64,000 nucleotides of DNA from Akkermansiaceae bacterium (GCA_024233085.1 JACKQC010000021.1:39417-103416); one strand, 5' to 3'. Counted from the stretch's first letter, positions 34,427 to 45,751 are shown. Notes: generated from the sequence alone by a model not told the origin. Made by a program: numbers and translations.

Positions 34427-35155
34427 TCACAGCAGGCCCGATTCGCGGAAGCTGTGATAGGGCGGGGCGTTGTGGCCCGAGGGCACGCCGATGATGACGT
34501 GGTCGCGCAGGGCGATCTGGAAAAGCTCGCACGCTTCGCGCAGGTTTCGCGTCAGGCGAATATCGGCCTGGCTCGGGGAGGGATCGCCCGAGGGATGGTT
34601 GTGGACGAGGATGAAGGAATGCGCCGAATGCGCGATCGCGGGGCGAAAGATGTCGCGGGGGTGCGCCATGCACTCGTCCAGGGTGCCGAGGGTGATCGGT
34701 TCGACGCGAATGAGGTTGAGTCTTGGATCGAGGAGGATCAGGCGCACGCATTCCTGATTGAGCGCCTGCAATTCGGGGCCGAGCAGTTCGTAAACGTCTT
34801 CGGGCGACTCGATGGGGCGGCGCAGGTAGGTTTCCCGGGCCAGCCTCCGGCCGAATTCGAAAACCGCCGCCAGCTGCGTGGCCTTCGCCGGGCCGATCCC
34901 GGGGACTTCGGTCAGGGCCTTCATTTCCTGGCGGGAAATGGCGCGAAGCGAGCCGAAACGCCGCAGCAGCTCGCGGCCAACCTCGATCGCGCTCATGCCC
35001 GGCAGACCCGAGCCGAAAAAAATCGCCAGCAACTCCGCGTCCGAAAGCGATCCCGGGCCGCGGGCGGCGAGTTTCTCCCGCGGTCTGTCGTCTTCGGGGA
35101 TCTCGCGAATCCGGGGGGAGCCGCCGGGAGTGGGAGAGTTTTTCGAGTATCGCAT
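34427..35155 (-). CDS. radC: RadC/JAB1-type DNA repair family protein
   Basis: A 242-residue cytosolic protein. Residues 20-110 carry a helix-hairpin-helix region (SLSDAELLAIFFGSGLPG, LTEVPGIGPAKATQLAAVFE) and the C-terminal half is a JAB/MPN metalloprotease-like domain with VHNHPSGDPSPSQAD, the full metal motif HxHPxGxxxPSxxD. RadC is widely conserved; its direct role in repair is disputed. The ATG at 35153-35155 (MRYSKNSPTP) was chosen; the longer frame upstream runs into the divergent promoter region. Confidence 0.9.
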   Translation of the reverse strand: MRYSKNSPTPGGSPRIREIPEDDRPREKLAARGPGSLSDAELLAIFFGSGLPGMSAIEVGRELLRRFGSLRAISRQEMKALTEVPGIGPAKATQLAAVFEFGRRLARETYLRRPIESPEDVYELLGPELQALNQECVRLILLDPRLNLIRVEPITLGTLDECMAHPRDIFRPAIAHSAHSFILVHNHPSGDPSPSQADIRLTRNLREACELFQIALRDHVIIGVPSGHNAPPYHSFRESGLL

Positions 35156-35311
35156 GGCGGAGGGAGGCGCGCGGGGATTCACCCGCTTCCGCTTCCCCGT
35201 GTCATAACCCGGCGAAGCTCGAAAGGAAAGTAAAAGGGTGGCGCCGTTCAGGGCTGGTTGGGGAAATCGCAAAAACGAGAGCGCGTTTTTGCCCCCAGAA
35301 AGATCGATTTT

Positions 35312-35340
35312 TTGACAAAAGGGGCGTAATCTCCTATCTG
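35312..35340 (+). promoter_or_regulatory. Sigma-70-type promoter of the SGNH hydrolase gene
   Basis: TTGACA at 35312-35317, a 17-bp spacer and TATCTG at 35335-35340, 33 bp before the ATG at 35373. The -35 is a perfect consensus and the -10 matches at the key first, second and central positions in part. Confidence 0.5.
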
Positions 35341-35372
35341 GTAGGCAAAAATTTTCATTTTCTAAACTATCA

Positions 35373-37571
35373 ATGATGAGAAAATTATCCGGCCCCGCGG
35401 TTTTTCTCGCCTTCCTGCTGGTCGCCACGGCGGCGTCGGCGGAGGCCTACCCGCTCACGCTGGAGCAGCGCGCCCGTCTGAAGGAATTCCTGCCCCGCAC
35501 CTTTGGCGTGCTCGACGCGCAGGGTCCCGCCTATGTCGTCGCCCTCGGGGACAGCGTGACGTGGATGTACGCCCAGGACGAGAACAACGGAAACATGCTG
35601 CTTTCCTACCTCTCCGCCTTTTGCCACGAGCTGTCGCGCGAGTTTTTCTATCCCGGCGGGGTGAAGCTGCTCAATCCCGAAAAGGGCATGCCCGACAAGC
35701 TGAAGGCCCATCTCGGCAATGAGATCTGGCTGGAAAACCTCGCCGTTCCCGGCCGCTGCGCGCTGGACGCCGTGCAGCGCGTCACCACCGACGCCTTTCT
35801 CAACGACCCCGATCTGGTCGTCGTCAACTTCGGCATCAACGACTCCGTTCGCGGCCATTCGCTCGAGTCCTATCGCAAGGCTCTCCAGCGCGTCGTCGAC
35901 GAGTGCCGGGCGCACCGCGCCGACGTCATCATCATGGCGCCGAACCTGATCCGGAGCTCCCCCGGACCCACCGGCTACGGGCTCACCCGCACCTACGCGA
36001 CCGTCGCCGCCGAGGTTGCGCGGGAAAACAAGGTGCTCTTCTGCGATCTCGGCCGCGTCGTGGCCCGAAGCGGTGGCTCCATTCCCACCGGGGCGGAGCC
36101 GGAGGCGCTGATGTCGATGTTTGGCGACCGGCTGGCGCGCATGTTCGACTTTGGCAATCCCAGGCAGTTGCCCGAGTCCCTGCATCCCAACGAAAAGACC
36201 CACGAAATGATGGGCAAGGCCTTCTACCAGGAACTGCTCAACGGCCCGCCGCCGCGCCAGTTCTCCGTCAATGGCCGCGGCCGTTTCATCGACGGCGAGA
36301 AAGTCGAGGTCGAGCTTTCCCTGCGCAACCAGAGCGACGTCGAGCGCGCCGGCGTTCTCACCGCCCTGGCCATGGGGCAGTTTCTCGAGCCCGTCGAGCC
36401 CTACCACGCCTTCACCCTGAAACCCGGGCAGAACGTCTCGATCAAGATTCCCTACCAGCGCATCCGCCGGTCGAAAAACGACGACGTGCGCCCCGTCCAC
36501 ATGCCCACCGAGATCGGGGATTCAAACCTGCGCCTCAGTTACTTCCTCGCCGATGGGGAGGGCTCGGACCTGTATGACCTGGTCACCCGCCTCGAGCCCG
36601 TCGGCGTGGTCTGGACCGCCCAGCGATTCACGAATGTGACCGACTCCATCCAGTTTCTGTGGAATCTCGTCAGCGGTTCGGACCGCGACGTGCGCGGCCA
36701 CTACGTCATCGGCATGGGCGGCATCAAAAGCCAGCCGACCGAGTTTTCGCTGCCGCCGCTCGGCCTGAAGAAATTCCAGGCCAAATTCCCCTTCACCCCG
36801 CCGCCCGGCGCGGCCCGAATCAAGCAGCCGGTGTGGCTGGAGATCGAAGTCGATGGGAAGACCTTCCGCTTCGATCGCGAGATCGAGATCACCCGCGACA
36901 TCGTGCTGGGAAAAAAGGTTTCCATGTCCCGCTTCGACGCCTATTCCGGCGACGAGAAAGTCGGCGCCGAGGAACTGGCGCCCGGCACCCCCGGCGTCCT
37001 GTTCCGGGCCGACGCCGACGAGCAGGCGGTCTTTTTCAGCTTCGACTTCGAGGGGCTGGAGTTCGTCCCCGTGCCGAACGACGAGTCGCTGACCGTCGAC
37101 ATCTCGCTCGATGCCCGCCCTCCCGACCAGGTGGGGACCTTTGGCTTCGTGGACAAGCTGCGGATCGTCGCCGGAGTGCCCGACACCAGCGTCCGCGTCG
37201 AGAAACCCCAACTCGCCGCCTTTGGCGACGGCTATAACATGGTGCTCGATCCCGCCGGTTTCGGCGTCATGCTCAGGACCAAGTCGCCCGAGTCACGCCG
37301 CCTCGAGGTGAAAATCCCCCGCCAATACCTCTTCCGGCACCCTTGGAATCTCGACCAGCCCGGCGCCGTGATGGGGATCAACGTGAATCTCTTTCTCAAT
37401 GTTCTGGACACCGCCGGCGGACAGGCCATGGCCCCCGGCGACCGCCGCTTCGTCCTCACCGCCCCCCGGCTCGACATGGGCGCCAGCGCCTATTTCCGCG
37501 ACGCCCGCAGCCTCGCCACCCTGCGCCTGACCAGCAAGGACGCCGGCACTTGGACCGCCTTCCTGTATTGA
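35373..37571 (+). CDS. Exported SGNH/GDSL-type hydrolase with C-terminal beta-rich domains
   Basis: A 732-residue protein with a signal peptide (GPAVFLAFLLVATAASAEA). Residues 45-295 form an SGNH esterase/lipase domain: block I VVALGDSVTW, block III VVVNFGINDSVRG with the Gly and Asn, and a final ESLHPNEKTHE with the catalytic His but no clear Asp two residues before. Residues 310-730 are beta-rich, with about three sandwich-like segments (GRFIDGEKVEVELSLRNQSD; TFRFDREIEITRDIVLG; FVDKLRIVAGVPDTS). Probably deacylates an extracellular glycan. Two ATGs stand in tandem at 35373 and 35376. Divergent from radC. Confidence 0.75.
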   Translation: MMRKLSGPAVFLAFLLVATAASAEAYPLTLEQRARLKEFLPRTFGVLDAQGPAYVVALGDSVTWMYAQDENNGNMLLSYLSAFCHELSREFFYPGGVKLLNPEKGMPDKLKAHLGNEIWLENLAVPGRCALDAVQRVTTDAFLNDPDLVVVNFGINDSVRGHSLESYRKALQRVVDECRAHRADVIIMAPNLIRSSPGPTGYGLTRTYATVAAEVARENKVLFCDLGRVVARSGGSIPTGAEPEALMSMFGDRLARMFDFGNPRQLPESLHPNEKTHEMMGKAFYQELLNGPPPRQFSVNGRGRFIDGEKVEVELSLRNQSDVERAGVLTALAMGQFLEPVEPYHAFTLKPGQNVSIKIPYQRIRRSKNDDVRPVHMPTEIGDSNLRLSYFLADGEGSDLYDLVTRLEPVGVVWTAQRFTNVTDSIQFLWNLVSGSDRDVRGHYVIGMGGIKSQPTEFSLPPLGLKKFQAKFPFTPPPGAARIKQPVWLEIEVDGKTFRFDREIEITRDIVLGKKVSMSRFDAYSGDEKVGAEELAPGTPGVLFRADADEQAVFFSFDFEGLEFVPVPNDESLTVDISLDARPPDQVGTFGFVDKLRIVAGVPDTSVRVEKPQLAAFGDGYNMVLDPAGFGVMLRTKSPESRRLEVKIPRQYLFRHPWNLDQPGAVMGINVNLFLNVLDTAGGQAMAPGDRRFVLTAPRLDMGASAYFRDARSLATLRLTSKDAGTWTAFLY

Positions 37572-37680
37572 TCCCCTCCCGGGACTGCCGCCGTTTTCCG
37601 TCGCGGAGCCGATTGCAATCCCGCGCCCCCGCGCCCCCTCGGGCTTGCCCTCCCCGGCGAACCCGATACAATGCGCCGCC

Positions 37681-38916
37681 ATGACCATGAAGAAACCCTC
37701 CATCTCCCGCCTCGCCCTCCTCGGACTCGCGATGCTCCCGCCCGGGCTTTCCATCCTCCGCGCCCAGGAGGCCGCGCCCGCTGTCGCCCTCGCCCCCCTT
37801 TATCCGAACCTCCAGATCGAGCGCCCCGTGTCGCTCCAGATATCGCCCGACGGCACCGGCCGGCGCTTTCTCGTCCAGCAGACCGGGAAAATCCGCGTCC
37901 TGCCCGCCGACGAGAACGCCGCCGAGGCCCCGACCTTTCTCGATCTCTCCGACCGCGCGATGGCCGAGAAAGACTTCGAGGAAGGCCTGCTCGCCCTCGC
38001 CTTTCACCGCGATTTCAAGAACAACCGCAGGTTCTACGTCACCTATTCCCAACAGGGACCAAAACGCCTCCGCCTCAGCGAATTTCAGGCCTCGTCCACC
38101 GATCCCGGCGCCGCCGACCCCGCCAGCGAGCGCGTCCTGCTCGAAATCCAGCAGCCCGAGTGGAACCACAACTCCGGCATCCTCGTCATGGGACCGAAGG
38201 ACGGCTTTCTTTATATGTGCGTCGGCGACGGCGGCGTCCGCGACGGCGTTCATCTGCTCTCGCAGCGGCTCCAGGCCTGGAATGGCAAGGTGCTGCGTCT
38301 TGACATCGACGGCCGCTCCCCCGGCCGCGAATACGGCATCCCCGCCGATAATCCCTTTGTCGACACCCCCTTTGCCTGCCCCGAGATCTGGGCCCTCGGC
38401 CTGCGCAATCCCTGGGGCGGCGCCATCGATCCCGAGACCGGCGTCTTTTACCTCGCCGACGTCGGCCAGGACCTGTGGGAGGAGATCGACGTCATCGAGA
38501 AAGGCGGCAATTACGGCTGGAATCACCGCGAAGGCCTGCACGACCTGCCCTTCCGCCCCCTGTTGTTCGAGCTGTTGAAGCAAAAAGACAAAATCCCGCC
38601 CGGCACCGTCTTTGTCGATCCCATCCACGAGTATTCCCACGCCGACGGCCTCAGCATCACCGGCGGTTGCGTGTATCGCGGCGCGAAGCTCCCCGCCCTC
38701 GCCGGGCATTTCCTGTATGGCGACTGGAAATACGGCACCCTCTGGGCCTTGAAATACGATGCCGAGGCGAAAAAAGTCGTCGCCAACCACAAGCTCCTCG
38801 CCGCCGCCGATCCCACCCAGCCCGAAGTCCAGCCCACCGGGTTTTACCCCGACGAAAACGGCGAGCCCATCGTGCTCGACTGGCGCGGAGGCCTGTTCCG
38901 GATGGTGGCGAAGTAG
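37681..38916 (+). CDS. Exported PQQ-type sugar dehydrogenase (GSDH propeller)
   Basis: A 411-residue protein with a signal peptide (SRLALLGLAMLPPGLSILRAQ) and a six-bladed propeller of the glucose/sorbosone dehydrogenase family: QISPDGTGRRFLVQQTGKIR, LALAFHRDFKNNRRFYVTYS, PEWNHNSGILVMGPKDGFLY, ALGLRNPWGGAIDPETG, YLADVGQDLWEEIDVIEKGG, NYGWNHREG, SITGGCVYRG and FLYGDWKYG. These are soluble quinoprotein-like enzymes oxidising sugars or alcohols in the periplasm; actual PQQ use is not proven. It lies 109 bp after the SGNH gene on the same strand and ends 57 bp before palindrome copy 6. Confidence 0.85.
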   Translation: MTMKKPSISRLALLGLAMLPPGLSILRAQEAAPAVALAPLYPNLQIERPVSLQISPDGTGRRFLVQQTGKIRVLPADENAAEAPTFLDLSDRAMAEKDFEEGLLALAFHRDFKNNRRFYVTYSQQGPKRLRLSEFQASSTDPGAADPASERVLLEIQQPEWNHNSGILVMGPKDGFLYMCVGDGGVRDGVHLLSQRLQAWNGKVLRLDIDGRSPGREYGIPADNPFVDTPFACPEIWALGLRNPWGGAIDPETGVFYLADVGQDLWEEIDVIEKGGNYGWNHREGLHDLPFRPLLFELLKQKDKIPPGTVFVDPIHEYSHADGLSITGGCVYRGAKLPALAGHFLYGDWKYGTLWALKYDAEAKKVVANHKLLAAADPTQPEVQPTGFYPDENGEPIVLDWRGGLFRMVAK

Positions 38917-39246
38917 GGGAGGGGGGGCGCAAAAGCCCCGCCCCGAAGCAAGGCGAGGAACCCGGGTGGGGCGGGCACAACAGGGTTTGGTCGGTGACCA
39001 TACCCTGTTGGGTCGGCTCGGGGCGGAGCCCGGTCCGCGCCATTCGGCCTGCGCGGATTTTGTCCAAATCCGGTCGGTTGCGTTGACAGCCCGCGTGGGG
39101 AGAAACGAAAATGGTGCGCGAATACGCCGCGCGGGGCGCGGGAAAACCGTTCGTTTGGCCGCTTCGCCGATGATAGGCTTCCGGGCGGCTGGACGGCGGA
39201 CACAGACGCGCCGCCAACGATTCGAACCCTCTCCGAAAATCCGACG
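38917..39246. other. Intergenic region of 330 bp holding palindrome copy 6
   Basis: Between the sugar dehydrogenase and the LamG-DUF1553 gene. Apart from the palindrome at 38974-39014 I see no gene, tRNA or clear promoter boxes; the promoter of the downstream operon should lie in 39020-39240. Confidence 0.6.
38974..39014. repeat. 41-bp nested palindrome, copy 6
   Basis: Located 57 bp after the sugar dehydrogenase stop. Both arms carry compatible substitutions (TTTGGTC opposite GACCATA) that keep most pairing. Confidence 0.88.
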
Positions 39247-42200
39247 ATGAAACGCCCCTTCCTTCCGGCTCTTCCTCACCTCACATTTCTCGGTCCGGTG
39301 GCGGCGCTGACGCTGCTGGCTCCGGCGGCTTCGCGCGCGGCGGACGGCGATCCGGCGGTCGAGCCGGCAAAGCCGAAACCGGAGGAGGAGGCGCCGGCGG
39401 CGCAAGCGGTGGCCTATGGCGAGGCGCTTCGGGGGCTGTTGCCGGTGGCGTATTGGAGTTTCGACCAAAAAGGGGCGGATCTCGGCGAGACGGACGGCTC
39501 GGTGGCGTACGGTCAGGAGGGGCCGACGGCGAAGGATTTCAAGACCTTTCCGGAGGGCAACCGGGCGGCGGCTTTCTCGGCGAAGGAGGGCAAGGCGGCG
39601 GGCTTCATCCGGGTGGAGGACCCGGGGCCGGGCAGCCAGTTCGACTTCGACAACGGGGACCCGATCACGATCGAGGCTTGGGTGAATCCCTCGGCGGAGG
39701 TGCCGAAGGGGGCGAACATGTACATTCTGGGCAAGGGCCGGACGGGCAATCCCGGCGTCGACGGGAACAACCAGAACTACGGTCTGCGGCTGTTTCTGAG
39801 CGGTTCGTCGCTGAATCTCAGTTGGCTTTTTCGCAGCCGGGCGGAGGGCGACCAGCCGGGTGACTGGCACCGGTGGGACTCGACGGCGGGCATCACGCCG
39901 GGCTCGGGCTGGCACCACGTGGCGGTGACCTATGTCTTCGGCGAGCCGGACAGCATGCGCGGCTACATCGACGGCGAACCGGTGGACGGCGTGTGGAGCA
40001 CGGCCTACGCGGGCAAGACGGAGCGCGCGCCGGTGGTGGACGACGACGAAATCTGGGTCGGCACCTCGGGCGGCAAAAACGCGAACATGACTTTCCAGGG
40101 GCTGCTGGACGAGGTGGCGCTCTACCGCCGCGCGCTGACGGAGGATCAGCTCGCGGACCGCTATCCGGTGGCGCCCTATGTGCCGAAATCGCCGGCCGGA
40201 CTGGAGGCGGGCCGGGTGCGCGTCGAGGTGGTCGAAAATCTCGGGAAGGCGGGGAAATGGCCGCGGAAATTTCCCGAGCCGGCGCTGAGCTACGACGAGG
40301 AGGTCTTCGGCTTTTTCCAGGTCCCGCGGAAGTACGGCGGCTCCGGCGTGCGCGAGGACTGGTCGAATCCCTTCCTGCTGCGCGCGTCGGCGATGGTGAC
40401 GCTGCCGGAGGGCGAGCAGCACCTGCTGCTGCGCACGCGCGGCAAGGGCCGCCTCTGGCTGGACGGACAGGTGATCGCGGAGACCGAATACGGCAACTAC
40501 AGCGGCGGCGGCCACAACGAGGTTCACGAGGACGCGAAGGTCGAGGCCGGACACCTGCGCTACCTCGGCCCGGGCGACCGCGAGACGCTGGTCACCGTGA
40601 CCGGCGGCGGCGGGCCGCGGCTGCTGGTGCTCGAAATGCTGGCCGGCAACGGCAAGGTGCGCGCCACGCTGGGCGAGACCACCCTCAGCCTGCGGGGGGC
40701 CGACGGGGGATACGCGCTGCTTTCGCCGGCGGGCCGGGACTATCCGCTGACCGACGCGGGCTGGCTGGCCTACCGTCGCGACCGGGCGGAGAAATTGGAC
40801 CGCATCGACACGGAGAACCGTCTCGCCGTGCGGGAAAAGGAGAACGCCTACTGGGAAAAACGCCACGCCACCGCGCGGGAGACCCTCCCGGCGCGGCCGG
40901 CGGACGCGAAGGGCGGGATTGACGCCCTGCTCGAAGTTTCCTGGGCCCAGGCGAACGCGGAAGTCGAAAAGGCGGCGGGCGGCATCGATTTCGGCTCCCA
41001 GATCAAGCCCATCCTCGCGGAAAACTGTTTTCGCTGCCACGAACAGAAGGCCAAGGGCGGCCTGCGCCTGCACACCCGCGAGGCGGCCCTGAAAGGCGGC
41101 GACTCCCAGGTGGCGGCGATCGCGCCGGGCAAGCCGGAGGAAAGCCTGCTGCTCGAGCTGATCCATCCCGACGCCGCCGACGACATCATGCCGCCCAAGG
41201 GCGATCCGCTGACGGCGGAGCAGCGCGACCTGATCGCGGCGTGGATCGGCGAGGGCGCCTCCTATTCCGAGGGGCGGAAAATCGAACCGGCCGCGCCGAC
41301 GGGCGACCTCGAGTTCCTCCGGCGCGTCACGCTCGACACCGTCGGCGTGGTGCCGTCGGCCGAGGAGATCGAGACCTTCCTCGCCGATCCGGCCGAGTCC
41401 CGCCGGTCGCGGGCGATCGACCGCCTGCTCGCCGATCATCGCTGGGCCGACCGCTGGACGAGCTATTGGCAGGATGTGCTGGCCGAGAACCCGAACATCC
41501 TCAAGCCCACCCTGAACAACTCGGGACCCTTCCGCTTTTGGATTCACGAGGCGCTGGAGGACAACCTGCCCATGGACCGCTTCGTCACCGAGCTGGTGAT
41601 GATGGAGGGCAGCCAGAACAACGGCGGGCCGGCCGGTTTCGCCATGGCGGCGCAGAACGACGTGCCCATGGCCGCCAAGGCCCACATCCTCGGCACGGCC
41701 TTTCTCGGCGTGGAAATGAAATGCGCCCGGTGCCACGACGCCCCCTACCACGAGTCGAAGCAGCGCGATCTCTTCGAGCTGGCCGCCATGCTCAACCGCG
41801 ACCAGATCACCCTGCCGAAAACCTCTTCGGTCCCGATGACGACTTTCTCCGGTCGCAAACCGCTGATCGAGATCACCCTCAATCCCGGAGAAACCGTGAC
41901 GCCCGAGTGGCCGGCTCCCTTCGCGGAGAAATTCGTCGGCGCCGTGGACGAGTCGCTCCTGCGCGATCCGAAGGACAGCCGCGAACGCCTCGCCGCGCTC
42001 ATCACCGCGCCGGGCAACGAGCGTTTCCCCCGGGTGGTGGCCAACCGCTACTGGAAGGAGCTGATGGGCGAGGGGATCGTCGAGACGGTGGACGACTGGG
42101 AGGCCTCGCAGCCGACTCATCCCGAGCTGCTCGACTATCTCGCCCGCGAGTTGGTGGCCAGCGGCTACGACGCGAAGCATGTCGTCCGCCTGATTCTCAA

Positions 42201-42999
42201 TTCCAAGGCCTACCAGCGCAAATCCCGGCCGCTCGAGCCCGGCGTGACGCCGGATTTTTCCGCGCCCGTGCAGCGTCGCATGACCGCCGAGCAGGTCGTG
42301 GACTCGCTTTTCTCCTCGGTCGGAAAGCAACTCGACTCCGAGGAACTGACGATGGACAACGATGGCACCCAGGTCGAGAAGGCCATGACCAGCCTCGGTT
42401 TCCCGCGCCGGGCCTGGGAATTCACCTCGCTTTCCAACGAACGCGACCGCCCCAGCCTCGCCATCCCTAAGGCGCAGGTCATCGTCGATGTGCTCGAGAA
42501 CTTCGGCTGGCGCGCCTCGCGGCAGGAGCCGAAATCCCTCCGCGAGACCGACCCGAACGTGCGGCAACCGGCGATTCTCGCCAACGGTTCGCTGGGCCGT
42601 TGGGTGACCACCCTGAGCGAGGACAGCGGCATTACCGCCCTGGCGGCGCGGCCCGACATCGGTCAGGACGAACTGGTGGACCAGGTCTTTCTCCGCTTGC
42701 TCACCCGCAAACCGACCGACGAGGAGCGCGTGATGTACGCCGAGTTGCTCAGCGAGGGCTTCGGCGACCGCATCGTGCCCGAGTCGGAGCGTCCGCCGGT
42801 CACCGAGTTGCCGCCGCTCAAGCACGTGGCGTGGTCGAACCACCTCTCCGCGGAGGCCAACACCATCAAGATCGAGCAGGAACGCCGCGCCCGCGAAGGC
42901 GACCCGCCGACCGTCGCCCTGCGCGCCGGCTGGCGTGAGCGCATGGAGGACATGCTCTGGGCGCTGATGAACTCTCCCGAATTCGTTTACATGCCGTGA
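39247..42999 (+). CDS. Exported LamG + cytochrome-like CxxCH + DUF1549/DUF1553 protein
   Basis: A 1250-residue PVC-type protein with signal peptide ([18 protein letters not shown]). Domain order: LamG/concanavalin-like at about 60-290 ([50 protein letters not shown]), a PA14-like insert at about 320-510, a PSCyt1-type haem motif [12 protein letters not shown] near 594 with [13 protein letters not shown] as the distal Met-containing segment, DUF1549 from about 690 and DUF1553 from about 910 ([17 protein letters not shown]). These proteins are thought to be periplasmic and linked to polymer use; function unproven. The DUF1501 gene follows 71 bp later, the usual pairing. Confidence 0.85.
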   Translation: MKRPFLPALPHLTFLGPVAALTLLAPAASRAADGDPAVEPAKPKPEEEAPAAQAVAYGEALRGLLPVAYWSFDQKGADLGETDGSVAYGQEGPTAKDFKTFPEGNRAAAFSAKEGKAAGFIRVEDPGPGSQFDFDNGDPITIEAWVNPSAEVPKGANMYILGKGRTGNPGVDGNNQNYGLRLFLSGSSLNLSWLFRSRAEGDQPGDWHRWDSTAGITPGSGWHHVAVTYVFGEPDSMRGYIDGEPVDGVWSTAYAGKTERAPVVDDDEIWVGTSGGKNANMTFQGLLDEVALYRRALTEDQLADRYPVAPYVPKSPAGLEAGRVRVEVVENLGKAGKWPRKFPEPALSYDEEVFGFFQVPRKYGGSGVREDWSNPFLLRASAMVTLPEGEQHLLLRTRGKGRLWLDGQVIAETEYGNYSGGGHNEVHEDAKVEAGHLRYLGPGDRETLVTVTGGGGPRLLVLEMLAGNGKVRATLGETTLSLRGADGGYALLSPAGRDYPLTDAGWLAYRRDRAEKLDRIDTENRLAVREKENAYWEKRHATARETLPARPADAKGGIDALLEVSWAQANAEVEKAAGGIDFGSQIKPILAENCFRCHEQKAKGGLRLHTREAALKGGDSQVAAIAPGKPEESLLLELIHPDAADDIMPPKGDPLTAEQRDLIAAWIGEGASYSEGRKIEPAAPTGDLEFLRRVTLDTVGVVPSAEEIETFLADPAESRRSRAIDRLLADHRWADRWTSYWQDVLAENPNILKPTLNNSGPFRFWIHEALEDNLPMDRFVTELVMMEGSQNNGGPAGFAMAAQNDVPMAAKAHILGTAFLGVEMKCARCHDAPYHESKQRDLFELAAMLNRDQITLPKTSSVPMTTFSGRKPLIEITLNPGETVTPEWPAPFAEKFVGAVDESLLRDPKDSRERLAALITAPGNERFPRVVANRYWKELMGEGIVETVDDWEASQPTHPELLDYLARELVASGYDAKHVVRLILNSKAYQRKSRPLEPGVTPDFSAPVQRRMTAEQVVDSLFSSVGKQLDSEELTMDNDGTQVEKAMTSLGFPRRAWEFTSLSNERDRPSLAIPKAQVIVDVLENFGWRASRQEPKSLRETDPNVRQPAILANGSLGRWVTTLSEDSGITALAARPDIGQDELVDQVFLRLLTRKPTDEERVMYAELLSEGFGDRIVPESERPPVTELPPLKHVAWSNHLSAEANTIKIEQERRAREGDPPTVALRAGWRERMEDMLWALMNSPEFVYMP

Positions 43000-43070
43000 T
43001 GACGGCGCGGCGATTTCGAACGAAACGCCTCCATTCTTTACCAACCCTCCCTGAAAACTCCCCTCCCACG

Positions 43071-44357
43071 ATGAACAGGCGACACTTCATACAAATGGCC
43101 GGCGCCGGCGGACTGGCGGCCGGCGCGCGATTCTCCCTCGGCGCCGAAGGCGGCGCTTATCCGCAATTTCCGCTGGGCAAGGCCGAGCACTGCATCCACA
43201 TCTGGCTCGGGGGCGGCGCGGCGCAGATCGACACCTGGGACCCGAAGGCGCTCGGCGACGCCAAGGCGAAGAAGGCCGGTAGCTACTATCCCGCCATCGA
43301 CACCGTCGTGCCCGGCGTCCGGGTTTGCGAGCATCTGCCGCGCGTGGCGAAGCTGATGGACCGTGTCACCGCCGTGCGCACGGTGAACCACGACGTGATC
43401 GACGAGCACGCCGCGGCCTCCAACCGCATGCACACCGGGCGCAACGTCAGCGGGACCACCGTGTATCCGTCGATCGGCTCCATCATCGCCCACGAGCGCG
43501 GCCCGGTCACGGAAGGCGTGCCCTCGTATGTGGTGATCGGGTATCCGAATTTTTCCCGCGGCCCCGGGTTCCTCGGCGCGAAGGCGGGTTTCCTGTACCT
43601 GCTCGACACGGAAGCCGGTCCCGCCGGTCTGAAACGGTCCGAACACATCACCGACGGTCGCCAGGCGCGCCGCGAGACCCTGCTCGCCTCGATGCGGAAG
43701 ACGGCGGGGGATTTCCGCGATCCGAAGGCGATCGGCGGCTACGACGAAGCCTTGCGCGACAGCCTCAGCCTCGCCGGACCGGAGTTCATGGAAGTCTTCG
43801 ACCTGAAATCGGAGAAAGGCGACCTGCGCGAATCCTATGGCGGCGAGTTCGGCCAGCGCTGTCTGCTGGCCCGCCGGCTCGTGCAGCGCGGGGTGCGTTT
43901 CATCGAGGTTTCGCACAACATGAACTTCGTCAACGGCACCGGCTGGGACACCCACAATCAGGGACAGCTCAAGCAGCACATCCTGATCCAGGAACTCGAC
44001 AAGGCCATGTCCACCCTCATCACCGATCTCGAGGCGACCGGGCTGCTCGAAAAGACGCTGATCGTCGTGAACACCGAGTTCGGCCGCCCCTCCGCCTTCG
44101 ACGGCGGCGGCGGTCGCGGCCACCAGGGTTCCGCGTTTTCCGTGGTGCTCGCCGGCGGCGGACTCAGGCATCGCGGCGCCCACGGGGTGACCGACGACGA
44201 GTGCAAGGCGCCCGTGGAAAACCCGGTCGGCGTGCCCGACTTGTTCGCCACCATCTTCGCCAATCTCGGCATCCAGCCGTTGAAGGAGCTTTTCGACGGC
44301 GACCGCCCGGTGCCGATCACCGACCAGGGCAAGCCGATCGCGTCGCTCATGGCGTGA
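43071..44357 (+). CDS. DUF1501 exported protein
   Basis: A 428-residue protein with a twin-arginine-like leader ([20 protein letters not shown]). The body matches DUF1501, related to the alkaline phosphatase/sulfatase superfamily: [119 protein letters not shown] and a terminal [20 protein letters not shown]1501 proteins are almost always encoded beside DUF1549/DUF1553 proteins in PVC bacteria, as here. Palindrome copy 7 lies 44 bp downstream. Confidence 0.88.
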   Translation: MNRRHFIQMAGAGGLAAGARFSLGAEGGAYPQFPLGKAEHCIHIWLGGGAAQIDTWDPKALGDAKAKKAGSYYPAIDTVVPGVRVCEHLPRVAKLMDRVTAVRTVNHDVIDEHAAASNRMHTGRNVSGTTVYPSIGSIIAHERGPVTEGVPSYVVIGYPNFSRGPGFLGAKAGFLYLLDTEAGPAGLKRSEHITDGRQARRETLLASMRKTAGDFRDPKAIGGYDEALRDSLSLAGPEFMEVFDLKSEKGDLRESYGGEFGQRCLLARRLVQRGVRFIEVSHNMNFVNGTGWDTHNQGQLKQHILIQELDKAMSTLITDLEATGLLEKTLIVVNTEFGRPSAFDGGGGRGHQGSAFSVVLAGGGLRHRGAHGVTDDECKAPVENPVGVPDLFATIFANLGIQPLKELFDGDRPVPITDQGKPIASLMA

Positions 44358-44401
44358 AGCCCCGCGATTTGCCGCCGAGCGGGCGCGGCCTTTCCTTTTC
44401 C

Positions 44402-44442
44402 GACTTAACAGGGTTGGGTCGGTGACTCAACCCTGTTGGGTC
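44402..44442. repeat. 41-bp nested palindrome, copy 7
   Basis: Between the DUF1501 stop and the FG-GAP gene. Arms GACTTAACAGGGTTGGGTC and GACTCAACCCTGTTGGGTC, spacer GGT. Confidence 0.9.
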
Positions 44443-44506
44443 CGGCGCATTCGCGCATGGGTTCCGGCTGTTTTCGGGCTTCGTCACGGGGTATTCTGGC
44501 CCCCGC

Positions 44507-45712
44507 ATGACGACGACGATTTCGACGAAGATGAAAGCCCTCCGCGTTTCCTGTCTCCTGAGCCTGCTGGCCGCCGCGGCCGCTCCCGGCGCCGAACCGC
44601 CCGAATTCGAATGGAAGGCCGTCGAGATCGACCGGATCGAGATCGGCTACGGTCTGCAATTGACCGATGTGGACGGCGACGGCAAGACGGACATCGTTCT
44701 CGCCGACAAGTCGACCATCCAGTGGTATCGCAATCCCGGCTGGGACAAACACATCATCGCCGAGAAACTCACCGAGCGGGACAACGTCTGCGTCACCGCC
44801 CGGGACATCGACGGCGACGGAAAATGCGAGATCGCGACGGGCGGGCAGTGGAATTTCCCCGAATCGATCAAGGACGGCGCGGTGTTTTACCTGATCCCGC
44901 CGGAGGACCGCGCCCAGCGCTGGACACCGGTGGCGCTGGAGCACGAGCCGAGCACCCACCGCATGCACTGGATCGCCGGGCCGGACGGGAAATTCAGCCT
45001 GGCGGTCAAGCCTCTGCGCGGCAAGGGAACGATCGATGGCGAGGGACCGGGGCTCAAGATATTGGAGTACCGGATGCCCGACGATCCAAGCGACGCCAAG
45101 GGATGGACGACCGGTGTCATCTCCGATTTCATGCACATGTCGCACAATTTTCACCCGGTGAACTGGGACGACGATCCCGAGGAGGAACTGATCGCGGCGG
45201 CGAAGGAGGGAGTGTGGCATTTCGACCGTCAGGGCGGCGAATGGAAGGCGCGGCAACTGACCAACGAGTTCGCCGGAGAAGTCCGCGACGGGAAACTGCC
45301 CGGCGGCCGCCGTTTCGTCGCCACGGTGGAGCCGATGCACGGCTCGAAGTCGGCGGTCTATGTCGAGCCCGCGAACGGCGGCGAGGGGCTCTGGGAACGC
45401 GCCGCGATCCTCATCGATCCCATCAAGGATGGCCACGCCATCGCCGTCGCGGACTATCTGGGCGTCGGGTCGGACCAAGTGGTGGTCGGCTGGCGCGCCA
45501 TGCATCCGAAAGAGGTCGAAGGCGAGCCGGGCATCGCGCTTTTCACGCCGCTCGACGAGGCGGGCGCCCAATGGCGGGAAACCCGCGTCTCCGGTCCCGA
45601 AGTGGCGGTCGAGGACATCAAGGCCGCCGACCTGAACGGCGATGGCCGGGCCGACATCGTCGCGGCGGCGCGACAGACGAAAAACCTGAAGATTTTCTTC
45701 GCGGCGCCGTGA
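44507..45712 (+). CDS. Exported FG-GAP/VCBS repeat protein
   Basis: A 401-residue protein with a signal peptide (KALRVSCLLSLLAAAAAPGA). It has FG-GAP style calcium-binding repeats of a seven-bladed propeller: LTDVDGDGKTDIVLADKSTI, DIDGDGKCEIATGGQW, WDDDPEEELIAAAKEGVWH, and DLNGDGRADIVAAARQT close to the C-terminus. Such proteins bind ligands or other proteins outside the cell. A second ATG at 44531 (MKALRV) would give a more standard signal peptide. It ends 39 bp before the ATG of the next PSCyt gene, so the two are likely cotranscribed. Confidence 0.8.
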   Translation: MTTTISTKMKALRVSCLLSLLAAAAAPGAEPPEFEWKAVEIDRIEIGYGLQLTDVDGDGKTDIVLADKSTIQWYRNPGWDKHIIAEKLTERDNVCVTARDIDGDGKCEIATGGQWNFPESIKDGAVFYLIPPEDRAQRWTPVALEHEPSTHRMHWIAGPDGKFSLAVKPLRGKGTIDGEGPGLKILEYRMPDDPSDAKGWTTGVISDFMHMSHNFHPVNWDDDPEEELIAAAKEGVWHFDRQGGEWKARQLTNEFAGEVRDGKLPGGRRFVATVEPMHGSKSAVYVEPANGGEGLWERAAILIDPIKDGHAIAVADYLGVGSDQVVVGWRAMHPKEVEGEPGIALFTPLDEAGAQWRETRVSGPEVAVEDIKAADLNGDGRADIVAAARQTKNLKIFFAAP

Positions 45713-45751
45713 GTGAAACGGCTTCGCTGGATCGGGATAAACGCGGGAAAA

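Noticed and set aside
37456..43044. Very long minus-strand open frame of about 1860 codons
   Set aside because: It is antisense to the sugar dehydrogenase, LamG-DUF1553 and part of the DUF1501 genes, whose products have clear domains. Long antisense frames are expected in high-GC DNA.
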